Part shown: positions 51,640 through 61,700 of the stretch, piece after piece
How the letters are laid out: every line of letters starts with the position of its first letter
Numbering within the stretch: position 1 is the first letter of the stretch
DNA from: Phycisphaerales bacterium
GTDB taxonomy: Bacteria; Planctomycetota; Phycisphaerae; UBA1845
Direction: 5' to 3'
NCBI GenBank assembly: GCA_020852275.1
Contig: JADZBE010000026.1
Location: forward strand, 52,316-116,315
Length of the DNA: 64,000 nt
Notes under the pieces: model-generated
What the model saw: the letters and a program-made list of their open reading frames with translations, nothing else
Databases searched by the model: none
What the model was told of the DNA's origin: nothing
Position numbers and translations under genes: made by a program

Positions 51640-54174
51640 CTACGTCGCCTCGCTGGTGTCTCCCGCGGTCACAGGCTCGCCCTGCGGTTCCTCTTTCGTC
51701 ACCGTGCGCTGACCCTCGAAGTACAGGTTCTTCACCCCGTCCTCGTTGGTCTGGACGCTGACGATAACGCGGTTCTTTTCCTTGTACTCGCCGCGCAGGA
51801 TGGACTCCGACAGCGCGTCTTCGAGGTAGTGCTCGATGGCGCGGCGCAGCGGACGCGCGCCGAACTTCTCGTCCGTGCCCTTGTCGATCAGGAAATTCTT
51901 GGCTTCCTGCGTCAGCTCCAGGTCCAGACCCTTCTCGCCGAGTCGGGCGGCCAGCTTGTTGACCTCGAGATCGACGATCATGGTCAGGTCCTCGTGGTTG
52001 AGCTTGCGGAAGACGACGACCTCGTCCACGCGGTTGAGGAACTCAGGACGGAAGTAGCTCTCCATCTCGCTCTTGAGCACTTCCTTCATCTTGTCATAGG
52101 ACACCTGCTCGTCGCGCCGCTGGAAGCCGAAGCTTTCCTGATGCGTGATACGGTGCGCGCCGACGTTGCTGGTCATGATGATGATCGTGTTGCGGAAGTC
52201 CACGTGCCGCCCGAACGAGTCCGTCAGCCGCCCCTCCTCCATGATCTGCAGCAGCATGTTGAACACGTCGGGGTGCGACTTCTCAATCTCGTCGAAGAGC
52301 ACCACCGAGTAAGGGCGGCGGCGGATGCGCTCGGTGAGCTGGCCGCCTTCTTCGTAGCCCACGTAGCCGGGCGGCGCGCCGATGAGCCGCGACACGTTGT
52401 GCTTCTCCATGTACTCGGACATGTCGAGCACGAGCAGCGCGTCCGGGTCGCCGAACATGAACTCCGCCAGGCACTTGGCGAGATACGTTTTGCCCACGCC
52501 GGACGGACCGACGAAGATGAAGCTGCCCATCGGGCGCTTCGGATCCTTCAGCCCGCTGCGGGAGCGGCGCACCGCCCGCGCCACGGCGCTGACCGCCTCG
52601 CCCTGGCTGATGACGCGCTTGTGCAGTTCGCGTTCCAGCCCCAGCAGGCGCTCGGCCTCGTCCTTTTCCAGGCGGGTCATGGGGATGCCGGTGATCTTGC
52701 TGACGACCTCGGCGATGACCTCGCCGTCCACGACGCCGTCCACTTCCTTGGCGCGCTCGCGCCATTCGCGCTGCACGTCCTTCTTCTTCATCTTGCACGA
52801 CTCGATGGAGTCGCGGAGCTGCGCCGCGCGCTCATAGTCCGCGTTGCGCACCGATTCGTCCTTCTCCACCGTGAGCCGCTCGATCTCGCGCTCCACCTCC
52901 GTCAGGTCCGGTGGCTTGGTCATGCTGCGCAGGTGAACGCGGGCGCCGGCCTCGTCGATCACGTCGATCGCCTTGTCCGGCTGGACGCGCCCGGAGATGT
53001 AGCGGTTGGACAGCTCGACGGCCTGGTCGAGCGCCTCGTCGGTGATCTGCACGCGGTGGTGCGCCTCGTAGCGGTCGCGCAGACCCTTGAGGATGAGAAT
53101 GGTGTCGCGGCCGGTCGGCGGCTCGACAATGATCTGCTGGAAGCGGCGCTCCAGCGCGCTGTCCTTCTCGATGTACTTGCGGTACTCGTCGAGGGTGGTG
53201 GCGCCGATGCACTGAATCTCGCCGCGCGACAGCGCCGGCTTGAGCACGTTCGAGGCGTCGATCGCCCCCTCCGCGCCGCCCGCGCCGACCAGCGTGTGCA
53301 GCTCGTCGATGAAGAGGATGACGTTGCCCGCGCGGCGGACCTCGTTCATCACCGCCTTGATGCGCTCTTCAAACTGCCCGCGATACTTGGTGCCCGCGAC
53401 CATCATGGCGAGGTCGAGCACGACGATGCGCCGGTCGGCCAGCAGCTCCGGAATGTCGCCGCCGACGATCTTCTGCGCCAAGCCTTCGACGATGGCGGTC
53501 TTGCCCACGCCTGCTTCGCCGAGCAGCACGGGATTGTTCTTCTGACGGCGGCAGAGCACCTGGATGACCCGCTCGATCTCGTTCATGCGCCCGATGACCG
53601 GGTCGAGCTTGCCGTGACGGGCCATCTCGGTGAGATCGCGTCCGAAGGAGTCGAGCGCCGGCGTCTTGCTGCGGCTCTTCTTGCCCTCGCTGGGCGCGGG
53701 CGCGCCGGCGCCTTCGCCCTCTTCGCTTTCCTGGTTGCTGGCGCCGAGGAGGTTGAGCACTTCCTCGCGCACGTCCTCGAGCTTGAGGTTGAGGTTCATC
53801 AGCACCTGGGCGGCCACGCCTTCCTGCTCGCGCAGGAGACCCAGCAGCAGATGCTCGGTGCCGACGTAGTTGTGGTTGAGGTTGCGCGCTTCCTCGATGG
53901 CGTACTCGATCACCTTCTTGGCGCGCGGCGTCTGCGGGAGCTTGCCCATCGTGACCATCTCCGGGCCGCTCTTGACCAGCTTCTCGACTTCGAGACGGAC
54001 CTTGCGCAGGTCCACGTCGAGGTTCTTCAGGACGTTCGCGCCGACGCCGGAGCCTTCCTTGACCAGACCCAGCAGGATGTGCTCGGTCCCGATGTATTCG
54101 TGGTTGAAGCGCTGGGCCTCCTGATTGGCGAGCGCCATGACCTTGCGGGCACGATCCGTGAAACGTTCAAACAT
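51640..54174 (-). CDS. clpC: ATP-dependent Clp protease ATP-binding subunit ClpC
   Basis: 844 residues from ATG 54174, with AGGAG upstream. Order: two N-domain repeats ([31 protein letters not shown], then [17 protein letters not shown]), AAA1 with Walker [16 protein letters not shown] and Walker [12 protein letters not shown], a UVR motif in the M-domain ([15 protein letters not shown]), AAA2 with [12 protein letters not shown] and [15 protein letters not shown]. The UVR motif marks ClpC rather than ClpA or ClpB. It unfolds substrates for ClpP. It is encoded alone, with REP-rich DNA on both sides. Confidence 0.96.
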   Translation of the reverse strand: MFERFTDRARKVMALANQEAQRFNHEYIGTEHILLGLVKEGSGVGANVLKNLDVDLRKVRLEVEKLVKSGPEMVTMGKLPQTPRAKKVIEYAIEEARNLNHNYVGTEHLLLGLLREQEGVAAQVLMNLNLKLEDVREEVLNLLGASNQESEEGEGAGAPAPSEGKKSRSKTPALDSFGRDLTEMARHGKLDPVIGRMNEIERVIQVLCRRQKNNPVLLGEAGVGKTAIVEGLAQKIVGGDIPELLADRRIVVLDLAMMVAGTKYRGQFEERIKAVMNEVRRAGNVILFIDELHTLVGAGGAEGAIDASNVLKPALSRGEIQCIGATTLDEYRKYIEKDSALERRFQQIIVEPPTGRDTILILKGLRDRYEAHHRVQITDEALDQAVELSNRYISGRVQPDKAIDVIDEAGARVHLRSMTKPPDLTEVEREIERLTVEKDESVRNADYERAAQLRDSIESCKMKKKDVQREWRERAKEVDGVVDGEVIAEVVSKITGIPMTRLEKDEAERLLGLERELHKRVISQGEAVSAVARAVRRSRSGLKDPKRPMGSFIFVGPSGVGKTYLAKCLAEFMFGDPDALLVLDMSEYMEKHNVSRLIGAPPGYVGYEEGGQLTERIRRRPYSVVLFDEIEKSHPDVFNMLLQIMEEGRLTDSFGRHVDFRNTIIIMTSNVGAHRITHQESFGFQRRDEQVSYDKMKEVLKSEMESYFRPEFLNRVDEVVVFRKLNHEDLTMIVDLEVNKLAARLGEKGLDLELTQEAKNFLIDKGTDEKFGARPLRRAIEHYLEDALSESILRGEYKEKNRVIVSVQTNEDGVKNLYFEGQRTVTKEEPQGEPVTAGDTSEAT

Positions 54175-54863
54175 AACGACACCCACTCCTGGTCGGCACG
54201 GGCGGGCGGGAACGCGCGCGGTCCAACGCAGAGACCACGATCCCCCGCCGTCGCCGGCCTAATCTGAATCGGCATCGGCCCGCGCCAAGTGACGCACGAA
54301 GTGACGGCAATGTCCGATCAGCCGATCCACTGGAATCGTAGCATTCAATACCCGGGGCATCAAGAAAGCGTGATCCGCGCAGATTCCGCGCGTCAAGTCC
54401 GTGCGGCTGCGAAGTGGGACGCGATCAGGCGGCATTCGCTTGGGCGGCGCAATCTCGCGGGCGGCCTCCTTTCGCCTGGCGCAATCTCGCGGGTGGCAGA
54501 CTTGCTCGGGTGGCAGGTTTGCTCGGGTGGCAAGTTTGCTCGGGTGGCACGGGTCCGCAGCAGCGGACCCGTGGTGCCGGATGCGTGGAGCTTCGGATTG
54601 GGCGACCGAGCCGACTTTTGGTCGTGGCTGGCACGTCGGATCTTGTCCATGACTCGCAGGAACACGTTCGAGCCGCCCTCGCTGGCGCTACGGGTTCCGA
54701 TTTCGGCATTCGCCATTCGCCATTCGCCATTCCTCACCCGCCCTCGCTGGCGCTACGGGTTCTGAATGGGAATGCAAGGCGAATGTGCCTGGACCCGCGA
54801 CGCAACGCCAAGGCGCTTCATCCAAACAAGCCGAGGCGCTTCATCCACACAAGCCGGAACGCT
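54175..54863. other. intergenic region with a 17-bp head array, REP-A and REP-E
   Basis: No gene. Tandem 17-bp units TTGCTCGGGTGGCA(A/G)GT (54488-54550) run directly into REP-A (54543-54573). Two REP-E copies in direct orientation are at 54674 and 54740, and three copies of GCCATTC-type heptamers lie between them. It separates the two minus-strand genes clpC and the MacB-type permease; the clpC promoter should lie just upstream of 54174. Confidence 0.75.
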
Positions 54864-56096
54864 TCACTCAAACCGCAGCGCATCCACCGGGTCGAGGTTG
54901 GCCGCGCGGATCGCCGGGTACAGTCCGCTGACCACGCCGACGAACGTGGCCATGATCAGTGCCCAGACGATGCTCGACGGCGGCGTGTACGTGTGCAGGA
55001 CTTGCGTGATCTGCGAGAGCAGGTCGGTGAACGCGAACCCCACGAGCACGCCGAGCGCGCCGCCCAGCAGGCTGATGACGCCGGCCTCGATGAGGAACTG
55101 AAAGCCGATGTCGAACGGTCGCGCGCCGACGGCGATGCGCACGCCGATTTCTCGCGTGCGCTCGGTGACGGAGACCATCATGATGTTCATGATGCCGATG
55201 CCGCCGACGACCAGCGAGATGCCCGCGATGCTGTACAGGACGATGGCGAACAGCCGCGCCACGTCGCCGAAGCTGCTCTTGACCTGTTCCTGCGTGAAAA
55301 TCTGGAAGTCGGAGGGCTGCCCGGCGCGAAGCCCGTGCGACTCGCGCAGCGCCCGCGTCACCGCGTCGATGCACGCTTGGACGTGGCGCGTGTCGGCCGC
55401 GCGCACGGCGAGCGTTTCCAGGAAGCGCATCCCCGTGGCGCGTTGCAGCGTGGCGACGGGGACGAAGACCATGTTGTCCACCTCGAACAGCCCGAGGATG
55501 CCGCGCTCCTCCATCACGCCGACGACGGTGTAGTTGCGCGTGTCCACGCGGACCTGGTTGCCCACCGCGGGCAGCGCGCCGAAGAGGTCCTCCTTCGCCT
55601 TGTGCCCCAGCGCGCAGACGAACGCGCCTTCGCCCTCGTCGTCCTGGCTGTTGAGGAACCGCCCGTCCACGGCCTGGTAGCTGTTCATGTCCGCGAAGTC
55701 CGCGCTGGTTCCGAGCACGTTGAGCGACAGCACGCGCGAGACGCGCTTCACTTGCGCCAGGCGCGAGGCGTTGGGCGCCACGCCGCGCACCTGCTCGCCC
55801 AGCTTGCGCCGGATGAAGTCCGCGTCGTCCAGCGTCAACGACGGCGCCACGGCCGTGCGCCGTCGCGATCGGTCCGCGGTCCCGTTCATGACGAAGACCT
55901 GGTCCGCGCCGAGCGACTCGAACTGCTTAAGCACGTCGCGTTGCAGCCCCTCGAGTATCGAAACCGCCGAGATCACGGCGGACACGCCGATGATCACGCC
56001 CAGCGTCGCCAGCAGCGAACGCAGGAAGTTCGCCCGCAGGCTCCCGATGGCCATGCGTACGATGCGCAGGTGAAAGATGGGATTAAGCCCCAGCAT
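54864..56096 (-). CDS. MacB-type ABC transporter permease
   Basis: 410 residues from ATG 56096 (MLGLNPIFHLRIVRMAIGSL); an ATG at 56108 is also possible. One TM near the N-terminus (LLATLGVIIGVSAVISAV), a large periplasmic domain (MacB_PCD), then the FtsX part with three TMs (FAIVLYSIAGISLVVGGIGIMNIMMVSVTERTREIGVRIAVGA and two more). The ATPase partner is not adjacent; the gene upstream on this strand is outside or absent. It probably exports lipoproteins or small molecules with an ATPase encoded elsewhere. Confidence 0.85.
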   Translation of the reverse strand: MLGLNPIFHLRIVRMAIGSLRANFLRSLLATLGVIIGVSAVISAVSILEGLQRDVLKQFESLGADQVFVMNGTADRSRRRTAVAPSLTLDDADFIRRKLGEQVRGVAPNASRLAQVKRVSRVLSLNVLGTSADFADMNSYQAVDGRFLNSQDDEGEGAFVCALGHKAKEDLFGALPAVGNQVRVDTRNYTVVGVMEERGILGLFEVDNMVFVPVATLQRATGMRFLETLAVRAADTRHVQACIDAVTRALRESHGLRAGQPSDFQIFTQEQVKSSFGDVARLFAIVLYSIAGISLVVGGIGIMNIMMVSVTERTREIGVRIAVGARPFDIGFQFLIEAGVISLLGGALGVLVGFAFTDLLSQITQVLHTYTPPSSIVWALIMATFVGVVSGLYPAIRAANLDPVDALRFE

Positions 56097-56204
56097 GACG
56101 CGCAGCATAGCGCGCCGCGGCGGCTGAGCCAATCTCCTTTGCGCCACGCACGACCGCGGGCGTCGGTCGACGAGATGCGAACCACATGGCGAGGTGCCAT
56201 GCGC

Positions 56205-56385
56205 TCGCTGTACTCAGCGTGAGCATGTGGCCCAGTGCGCAAGCATGTGACGGCGGGGTGGCATGCTCTCGCTGTGCTCAGCGTGAGCTTGTTGCCCAGT
56301 GCGCGAGCATGTGACGGCGGGGTGGCATGCTCTCGCTGTACTCAGCGTGAGCATGTGGCCCATGGGGAAAGCATGTGACGAAGGG
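56205..56385. repeat. 64-bp tandem repeat, nearly three copies
   Basis: Units starting TCGCTGTACTCAGCGTGAGC at 56205, 56269 and 56333 with an exact 64-bp period. Each contains the smaller inverted words GCTCGCTG...CAGCGTGAGC and GCATGTG. It lies between the MacB-type permease start and tRNA-Glu. Confidence 0.85.
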
Positions 56386-56536
56386 AGGCTGCGGTCCTCA
56401 GCCTGCCCGTGCACCCGCGCCGCTTGACTGCGGTCGAGCGGGTTGCTACCGTTCCAGGCGCTGACGGGCGGCGGAGTCGTTTGCGGACTGACGTCGCGGG
56501 GCCGTCCGTGCGTGTGGGTTGTTCGGGATCCGGATT

Positions 56537-56610
56537 GGGCCCCATCGTCTAGTGGCCTAGGACACCGGCTTTTCATGCCGGTAACAGGGGTTCGAGTCCC
56601 CTTGGGGTCA
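56537..56610 (+). tRNA. tRNA-Glu (anticodon TTC)
   Basis: Acceptor GGCCCCA pairs with TGGGGTC (one G-T), discriminator A at 56610. The anticodon stem CCGGC/GCCGG frames the loop TTTTCAT with anticodon TTC at 56571-56573. T-arm AGGGG-TTCGAGT-CCCCT. CCA is not encoded. It is 74 nt and stands alone; the PolX gene starts 34 bp downstream. Confidence 0.95.
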
Positions 56611-56644
56611 GTGCATCGCCCTCCGGTTTCGGTGCAACAGCGCC

Positions 56645-58390
56645 ATGATAAACGCCGAGGTTGCCCGCCTCTTTGAACGCATCGCCGACCTGCTGGAGCT
56701 GACGGGCGAGAACCGCTTCCGCGTCAACTCCTATCGCCAGGGCGCGCGCTCCGTGGACGCCCTCACCGAAGACCTCGCCGCGCTCGCGGCCGAGAACCGC
56801 CTTCAGTCCGTCAAGGGCATCGGCAAGGGACTGGCCGAGCACGTGCACTATTTCATCGAGCACGGCACGATCGACGTCCTCGATGACTTGCAGAAGCGGC
56901 TCCCGCCGGGATTGCCGAAGCTGATGGAGATCCCGGGTCTTGGACCCAAGAAGGTGGCGAAGGTCCATGAGGCGCTGAGCGTCAACGGACTCGACGACCT
57001 TAAGAAGGTCATCGCCGACGGCCGGCTGGCCCAGCTCGAGGGCTTCGGCGAGACGAGCGTCAAGAAGATTGCCGAGGGCATCGCGTTTCTCGAAACCAGC
57101 GGGAAGCGCACGCCGCTGGGGATCGCCCTGCCGCTGGCGGAGGAGCTGCGCGACCGGCTCTTGAGCGTCGAGGGCGTGCGCCGCGTGGAGATCGCCGGCT
57201 CCGCACGCCGGGGGGAGGAGACCGTCGGCGACGTGGACCTGCTCTGCGAAGCCGACAACGGCGAGACCGTCGTGAAAGCGTTCACCGCGTTTCCGCAGGT
57301 GCGGCGCGTGCTGGCATCCGGGGCGACGAAAGGCTCGGTCACGGTCGGCCTGTCGGATGACCGCGAGCTTCAGGTGGACGTTCGCGTCGTGCCGAAGGAG
57401 TCGTTCGGCGCGGCACTGCAGTATTTCACCGGCTCCAAGGCGCACAACGTCGAACTGCGCGAGCGGGCGGTGAAAAAAAAATGGAAGCTCAACGAGTATG
57501 GGCTGCTCGATGTGGACGAGAAACGGCTCGCCGGCGAGGACGAGGCCGGAATCTACCGCGCGTTCAAGCTCCCGTGGATTCCGCCGGAGCTTCGACAGGC
57601 GCGCGACGAACTCAGTGGCGAGTTCGATTTCGAATCACTCGTGGCGCTGGAGGACATCCGCTGCGACCTGCACATGCACACCACCGCCAGCGACGGGCGC
57701 CATTCCATCGAGGAGATGGCGGAGGCGGCCAAGGCGCTGGGGTATCACACGATCGCCATCTGCGATCACTCGAAGAGCAGTGTGATCGCCAACGGGCTGA
57801 CCGTCGAGCGAATGAAGGCGCACATCAAGGCGATTCGCAAGGCCGGCGAGAAAACGGCGGGTATCCGCATTCTCGCCGGCTGCGAGTGCGACATCCTTCC
57901 GGATGGCTCGCTTGATTATCCAGATGAACTTCTGGCGGAGTGCGACTGGGTCGTCGCCAGCATCCACATCGCGCAGGGCAAGGGCGGCTCTGGCAAGCTC
58001 AGCCCGACGCAGCGCACCCTGGCGGCGATCGAGAATCCTTTTGTGTCCTGCATCGGACATCCGACCGGGCGGCTGATCAACCGCCGCGAGCCGATGGACT
58101 TGGACATGGCGGCGATCGTAAAGGCCGCGGCGGATTCACACACGATGCTGGAGATCAACGCCGCGTGGCAGCGTCTGGATCTCAAGAGCGACCACGCGCG
58201 TCAGGCGATCGCGGCGGGCGTGATGCTCTCCGTCAACACCGACGCCCATTCCACGGGCGATTTGCGGCAGATGCGCTACGGCGTGGTCACCGCGCGCCGC
58301 GCGGCCGCGAGGAAGTCCGACATTCTCAATGCGCTCACGCCCGCCGCCCTGCTGAATCGCATCCGGACGAAGCGCAAGGTCTCAAGCTGA
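56645..58390 (+). CDS. polX: PolX-type DNA polymerase/3'-5' exonuclease with PHP domain
   Basis: 581 residues. N-terminal Pol-beta-like part: 8-kDa domain (VARLFERIADLLELTGENRFRVNSYR) and helix-hairpin-helix (SVKGIGKGLAEHV, IPGLGPKKVAKVHEAL). The palm has GSARRGEETVGDVDLL with the metal-binding GDVDLL, plus a later LQVDVRVV. The C-terminal PHP domain has DLHMHTTASDGRHSIEEM, AICDHSKSS, GCECDILPDGSLDYPDE, NTDAHSTGDL. It acts in base-excision-type repair. Frame is retained across a run of nine A at about 57473. Confidence 0.94.
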   Translation: MINAEVARLFERIADLLELTGENRFRVNSYRQGARSVDALTEDLAALAAENRLQSVKGIGKGLAEHVHYFIEHGTIDVLDDLQKRLPPGLPKLMEIPGLGPKKVAKVHEALSVNGLDDLKKVIADGRLAQLEGFGETSVKKIAEGIAFLETSGKRTPLGIALPLAEELRDRLLSVEGVRRVEIAGSARRGEETVGDVDLLCEADNGETVVKAFTAFPQVRRVLASGATKGSVTVGLSDDRELQVDVRVVPKESFGAALQYFTGSKAHNVELRERAVKKKWKLNEYGLLDVDEKRLAGEDEAGIYRAFKLPWIPPELRQARDELSGEFDFESLVALEDIRCDLHMHTTASDGRHSIEEMAEAAKALGYHTIAICDHSKSSVIANGLTVERMKAHIKAIRKAGEKTAGIRILAGCECDILPDGSLDYPDELLAECDWVVASIHIAQGKGGSGKLSPTQRTLAAIENPFVSCIGHPTGRLINRREPMDLDMAAIVKAAADSHTMLEINAAWQRLDLKSDHARQAIAAGVMLSVNTDAHSTGDLRQMRYGVVTARRAAARKSDILNALTPAALLNRIRTKRKVSS

Positions 58391-58480
58391 TAATTGACTC
58401 GGGCAGTCCGGGGCGAGTTTCGCTTCGACGTGGGATTGCGGCACGATTGCTTTCCTGATGCACCCGCTGCTGAATTCGCA

Positions 58481-58678
58481 CAGGTTGGAAACCTGTGCCA
58501 CACCCACCGGTTGGAAACCGGTGCCACATACACAGGTTGGAAACCTGTGCTACACCCACCGGTTGGAAACCGGTGCCACATACACGGGTTGGAAACCGGT
58601 GCCACATATACCGGTTGGAAACGGGTGCCAACTACACCGGTTGGAAACCAGTGCCAACTACACCGGTTGGAAGCCGGC
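58481..58678. repeat. 26-bp tandem hairpin array, eight copies
   Basis: Units begin at 58481, 58507, 58533, 58559, 58585, 58611, 58637 and 58663, an exact 26-bp period. Each contains a short hairpin around TTGGAAA: CAGG-TTGGAAA-CCTG in copies 1 and 3, CCGG-TTGGAAA-CCGG in copies 2 and 4. The arm changes are compensatory, so the hairpin is conserved rather than the sequence. Spacer parts vary slightly (CACATACA, CACACCCA). It lies between PolX and the end of leuS. Confidence 0.9.
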
Positions 58679-58702
58679 GTCACACAAGGTTTTCGAAAGC
58701 CG

Positions 58703-61700
58703 TCAATTCGCCACGATGTTCACCAAGCGTCCCTTGACGGCGATCACCTTGCGCACGGTCTTGCCGGCGAGTTGCTCGCGCACCGTCGCATCGGCCAATG
58801 CGATCTGCTCCAGCGCGGATTCGTCGGCGTCTGCGGAAACCATGATTTTCGCCTTGACCTTGCCGAGAATCTGCACCGCGATTTCAACCTCATCATCACG
58901 CGCCGAGGATTCATCATACGTCGGCCACGCAAGTTGAGTGACGCTTGTGCCGCTGTCGAAGGCGGATTCCTCTCCGCGCGGCGCCTGTCCCGCCTGATGG
59001 CTCAGGAGGTCCCCGGACGCGGCCCCGCCTTCCTGCCAGATCCCCGCACGGCGCAGGCGCTCGTGCAGTTCCTCCGCCAGGTGCGGAGCAAACGGCGCGA
59101 GAATACGGAGGAACGGTTCCAAGACCAAGACCGGGCGGCGATCCATGGGCGTCAGCGCGTTCACGAAATCAAACAATCTTGCAATGGCCGTGTTGAACTT
59201 GAGGTTCTCAATGTCCTCGGTTACATGCTTGATGGTCTTGTGCAGAATCCGCAGTTGGTCCCGCGTCGGCTCGACTGTCGCCACGGCGCTCGATAGTTCG
59301 CCCGTGTCCGGTTCGACAAAGAGCCGCCAGATGCGGTTGCACAATTTGTGCAATCCGCCGACGTCGCGCGTGTTCCACGGCTTGGACGACTCCAGCGGCC
59401 CCATGAACATCTCATACAGCCGGAACGTGTCCGCGCCGTATTCCGCGATGATGTCGTCTGGATTCACCACGTTCTTGAGCGACTTGCTCATCTTGGCCAC
59501 GACCTGGGCAATAGGTCTGCCCGTCGCCTTTTCGATGAACTTGCCTTCCTCCACTTCCTCGACCTCGTCCACCGGCACGAGCGACTTGTCGGCCCTCTGG
59601 TAGGCGAACGACGTAATCAGGCCCTGGTGAAAGAGCTTGCGAAACGGCTCAAGCGTGCCCACGTGACCCAGATCAAACAGGACTTTGTGCCAGAAGCGCG
59701 CATACAATAAATGGAGCACGGCATGTTCGGAACCGCCGATGTACAAATCGACGCCGCTTCTGCCCATCCAATAGTTCTCGCACTCACGCGACGCGAATCG
59801 CTCCACGTTCTTCGGATCCCCATAGCGCAAATAATACCAGCACGATCCCGCCCAGCCCGGCATGGTGTTGGATTCACGGTGAACGCGGGTCCCGGCTGAC
59901 AATCCCAAGAGATCATTCGCGCCGGTCGCCTCGCGCACGCCCGCCGCTCCCGCCGTCGTATCCATCCACTGCGTCGCCTTGGCGAGCAGCGGCTGAGGTC
60001 GATCGCTTTCGACCGGCTGGTAATCGGCCATCTGCGGCAGGACGACCGGCAAATGCGACGGCTCGACAGGGTAGTGGTTGCCGGCCTCGTCGAAAACAAT
60101 GGGAAACGGCTCTCCCCAATATCGCTGCCGGGAGAAAAGCCAGTCGCGCAGTTTGTATTGCACGCGGCGTTTCCCCAGACTCTGCTGCTCCAGCCATTCA
60201 ATGATGCGTGATTTGGCCTCGTCGATCCTGAGTCCATTGAGAAACTCGCTGTTGATCGCCGGCCCGTCCTCCAGAAACGCCTCGCCTGCAAAACCCTCCG
60301 GCGGCTGGACCGTGCGAATCACGGGCAAGCCGAACGCATGGGCAAAGTCCCAGTCGCGCGGGTCCTGCCCCGGAACGGCCATGATCGCCCCCGTGCCATA
60401 GCTCATGAGCACATAATCCGCCGTCCAGACGGGAATTGCCTGGTGATTGGCGGGATTGATGCAATACAAGCCGGTGAACACGCCGGTCTTGGCTTTATCC
60501 GCGCCGGCCATGCGCTCCACGTCGCCGCGGTGGCGCGCCGATTCCACATACTGTCTCAGCCTGGCCGTGTCTGTTTCTGGCGCTGGATGCGCCAGCACGT
60601 GCACAACCAGTGGATGCTCCGGCGCGACAACCATGTAGGTCGCGCCGAAAATAGTGTCAGGCCGTGTCGTGAAGACGCGCAGCGAAGGCGGAACCGTAGA
60701 TGCCTGAGCTGCAGGAGCCTTGGTGGCACGGACCTCCGGGACGTGCTGCGGAGTCGAATCACAAGTCGGCGGGCGCATGCACGAAGACCATTCCGCGAAC
60801 CCTGCATCCTTGTGAACCCTCGTCCAAGGATATTCAGCCACTTTACCGCAAAGGCCAGCTTCAACAGGATTCCACACCAAGTAGTGCAGGAACTTGGAGA
60901 ACCACAACCCATCCCTGACAATGTGGTCGATCCCTTCATCCTGCCAAAGGGATCCCTTGCGGCCACGTTTCTTGTTGATCTGCGTCGCCGAAAACCGCTT
61001 GATGCTGTCCAGAATCTTGCGAAGCGTTCCATGTGCGTATGGGCGCACGATCACGTGCACATGGTCCGGCATGACACAAGCGGCGTATACACGCCAATGG
61101 CGATCATCCCAATGAAGAATGGCGCTGAGAGTTTCATCGCGCTCATGGGCATCGAGTTGCAGCCTGGAGGCGGTACACCATGTGACGAAGTAGGTGGCCC
61201 CTTCGAGTTCAAGGTGAGGCAGAGTCCGGCGGTATGTCTGCAAGTCCGGCGGGCAGGGTTGACCCTTGGGAAACGGATCACGGCATTCGAACCCGACTGG
61301 GTTCACGATGACCGGCTCGGACATGAGCACGTCCCGGAGGTCCGTGCCACCCACTTGGGGCACCGGCACGTCCCGGAGGTCCGTGTCACCCACTTGGGGC
61401 ACCAGCACGTCCCGGAGGTCCGTGTCACCCACTTGGGGCGCCGGCACGTCCCGGAGGTCCGTGTCACCCACTTGGGGCGCCGGCATGTCCCGGAGGTCCG
61501 TGTCACCCACTTGGGGCACCGGCACGTCCCGGAGGTCCGTGTCACCCACTTGGGGCGCCGGCACGTCCCGGAGGTCCGTGCCACCTGTTTCGGCCAAGGG
61601 GAAGTCAATCTCCGCGCCCTCGCTGCGGCCGATCCAGTCGATCTGCTGTGTTCGCGTGCTGTCCGGCCAATCGACGACGTTGAGACCGTCGAGCAGACGG

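Larger units (their letters stand above)
60688..61594 (-). mobile_element. RAYT (REP-associated tyrosine transposase) element inside leuS
   Basis: Its own ATG (MSEPVIVNPVGFECRD) is at 61324. The Y1-transposase-type domain reads LPHLELEGATYFVTWCTASRLQLD, then MPDHVHVIV with HUH-like H502-V503-H504 of the leuS frame (about 61055-61063), GRKGSLWQDE and FLHYLVWNPVEAGL, where Y562 (60881-60883) is the candidate nucleophile. REP-C copies lie outside it in inverted orientation: GGTGGCACGGACCTCCGGG at 60722 and its reverse complement from 61327. It is in the same strand and frame as leuS, and its own stop codon is gone. Confidence 0.9.

Noticed and set aside
58481..58678. CRISPR array
   Set aside because: The period is 26 bp, hairpin plus near-identical short spacers; there are no unique spacers of 28-40 bp and no cas genes in the window.
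61328..61594. CRISPR array in leuS
   Set aside because: Units are identical end to end (39 bp) and lie within coding sequence; no unique spacers.
60688..61594. Intein in leuS
   Set aside because: No Hedgehog/intein blocks (no Cys/Ser start, no HN-Cys end); the domain has Y1-transposase motifs and REP flanks instead.
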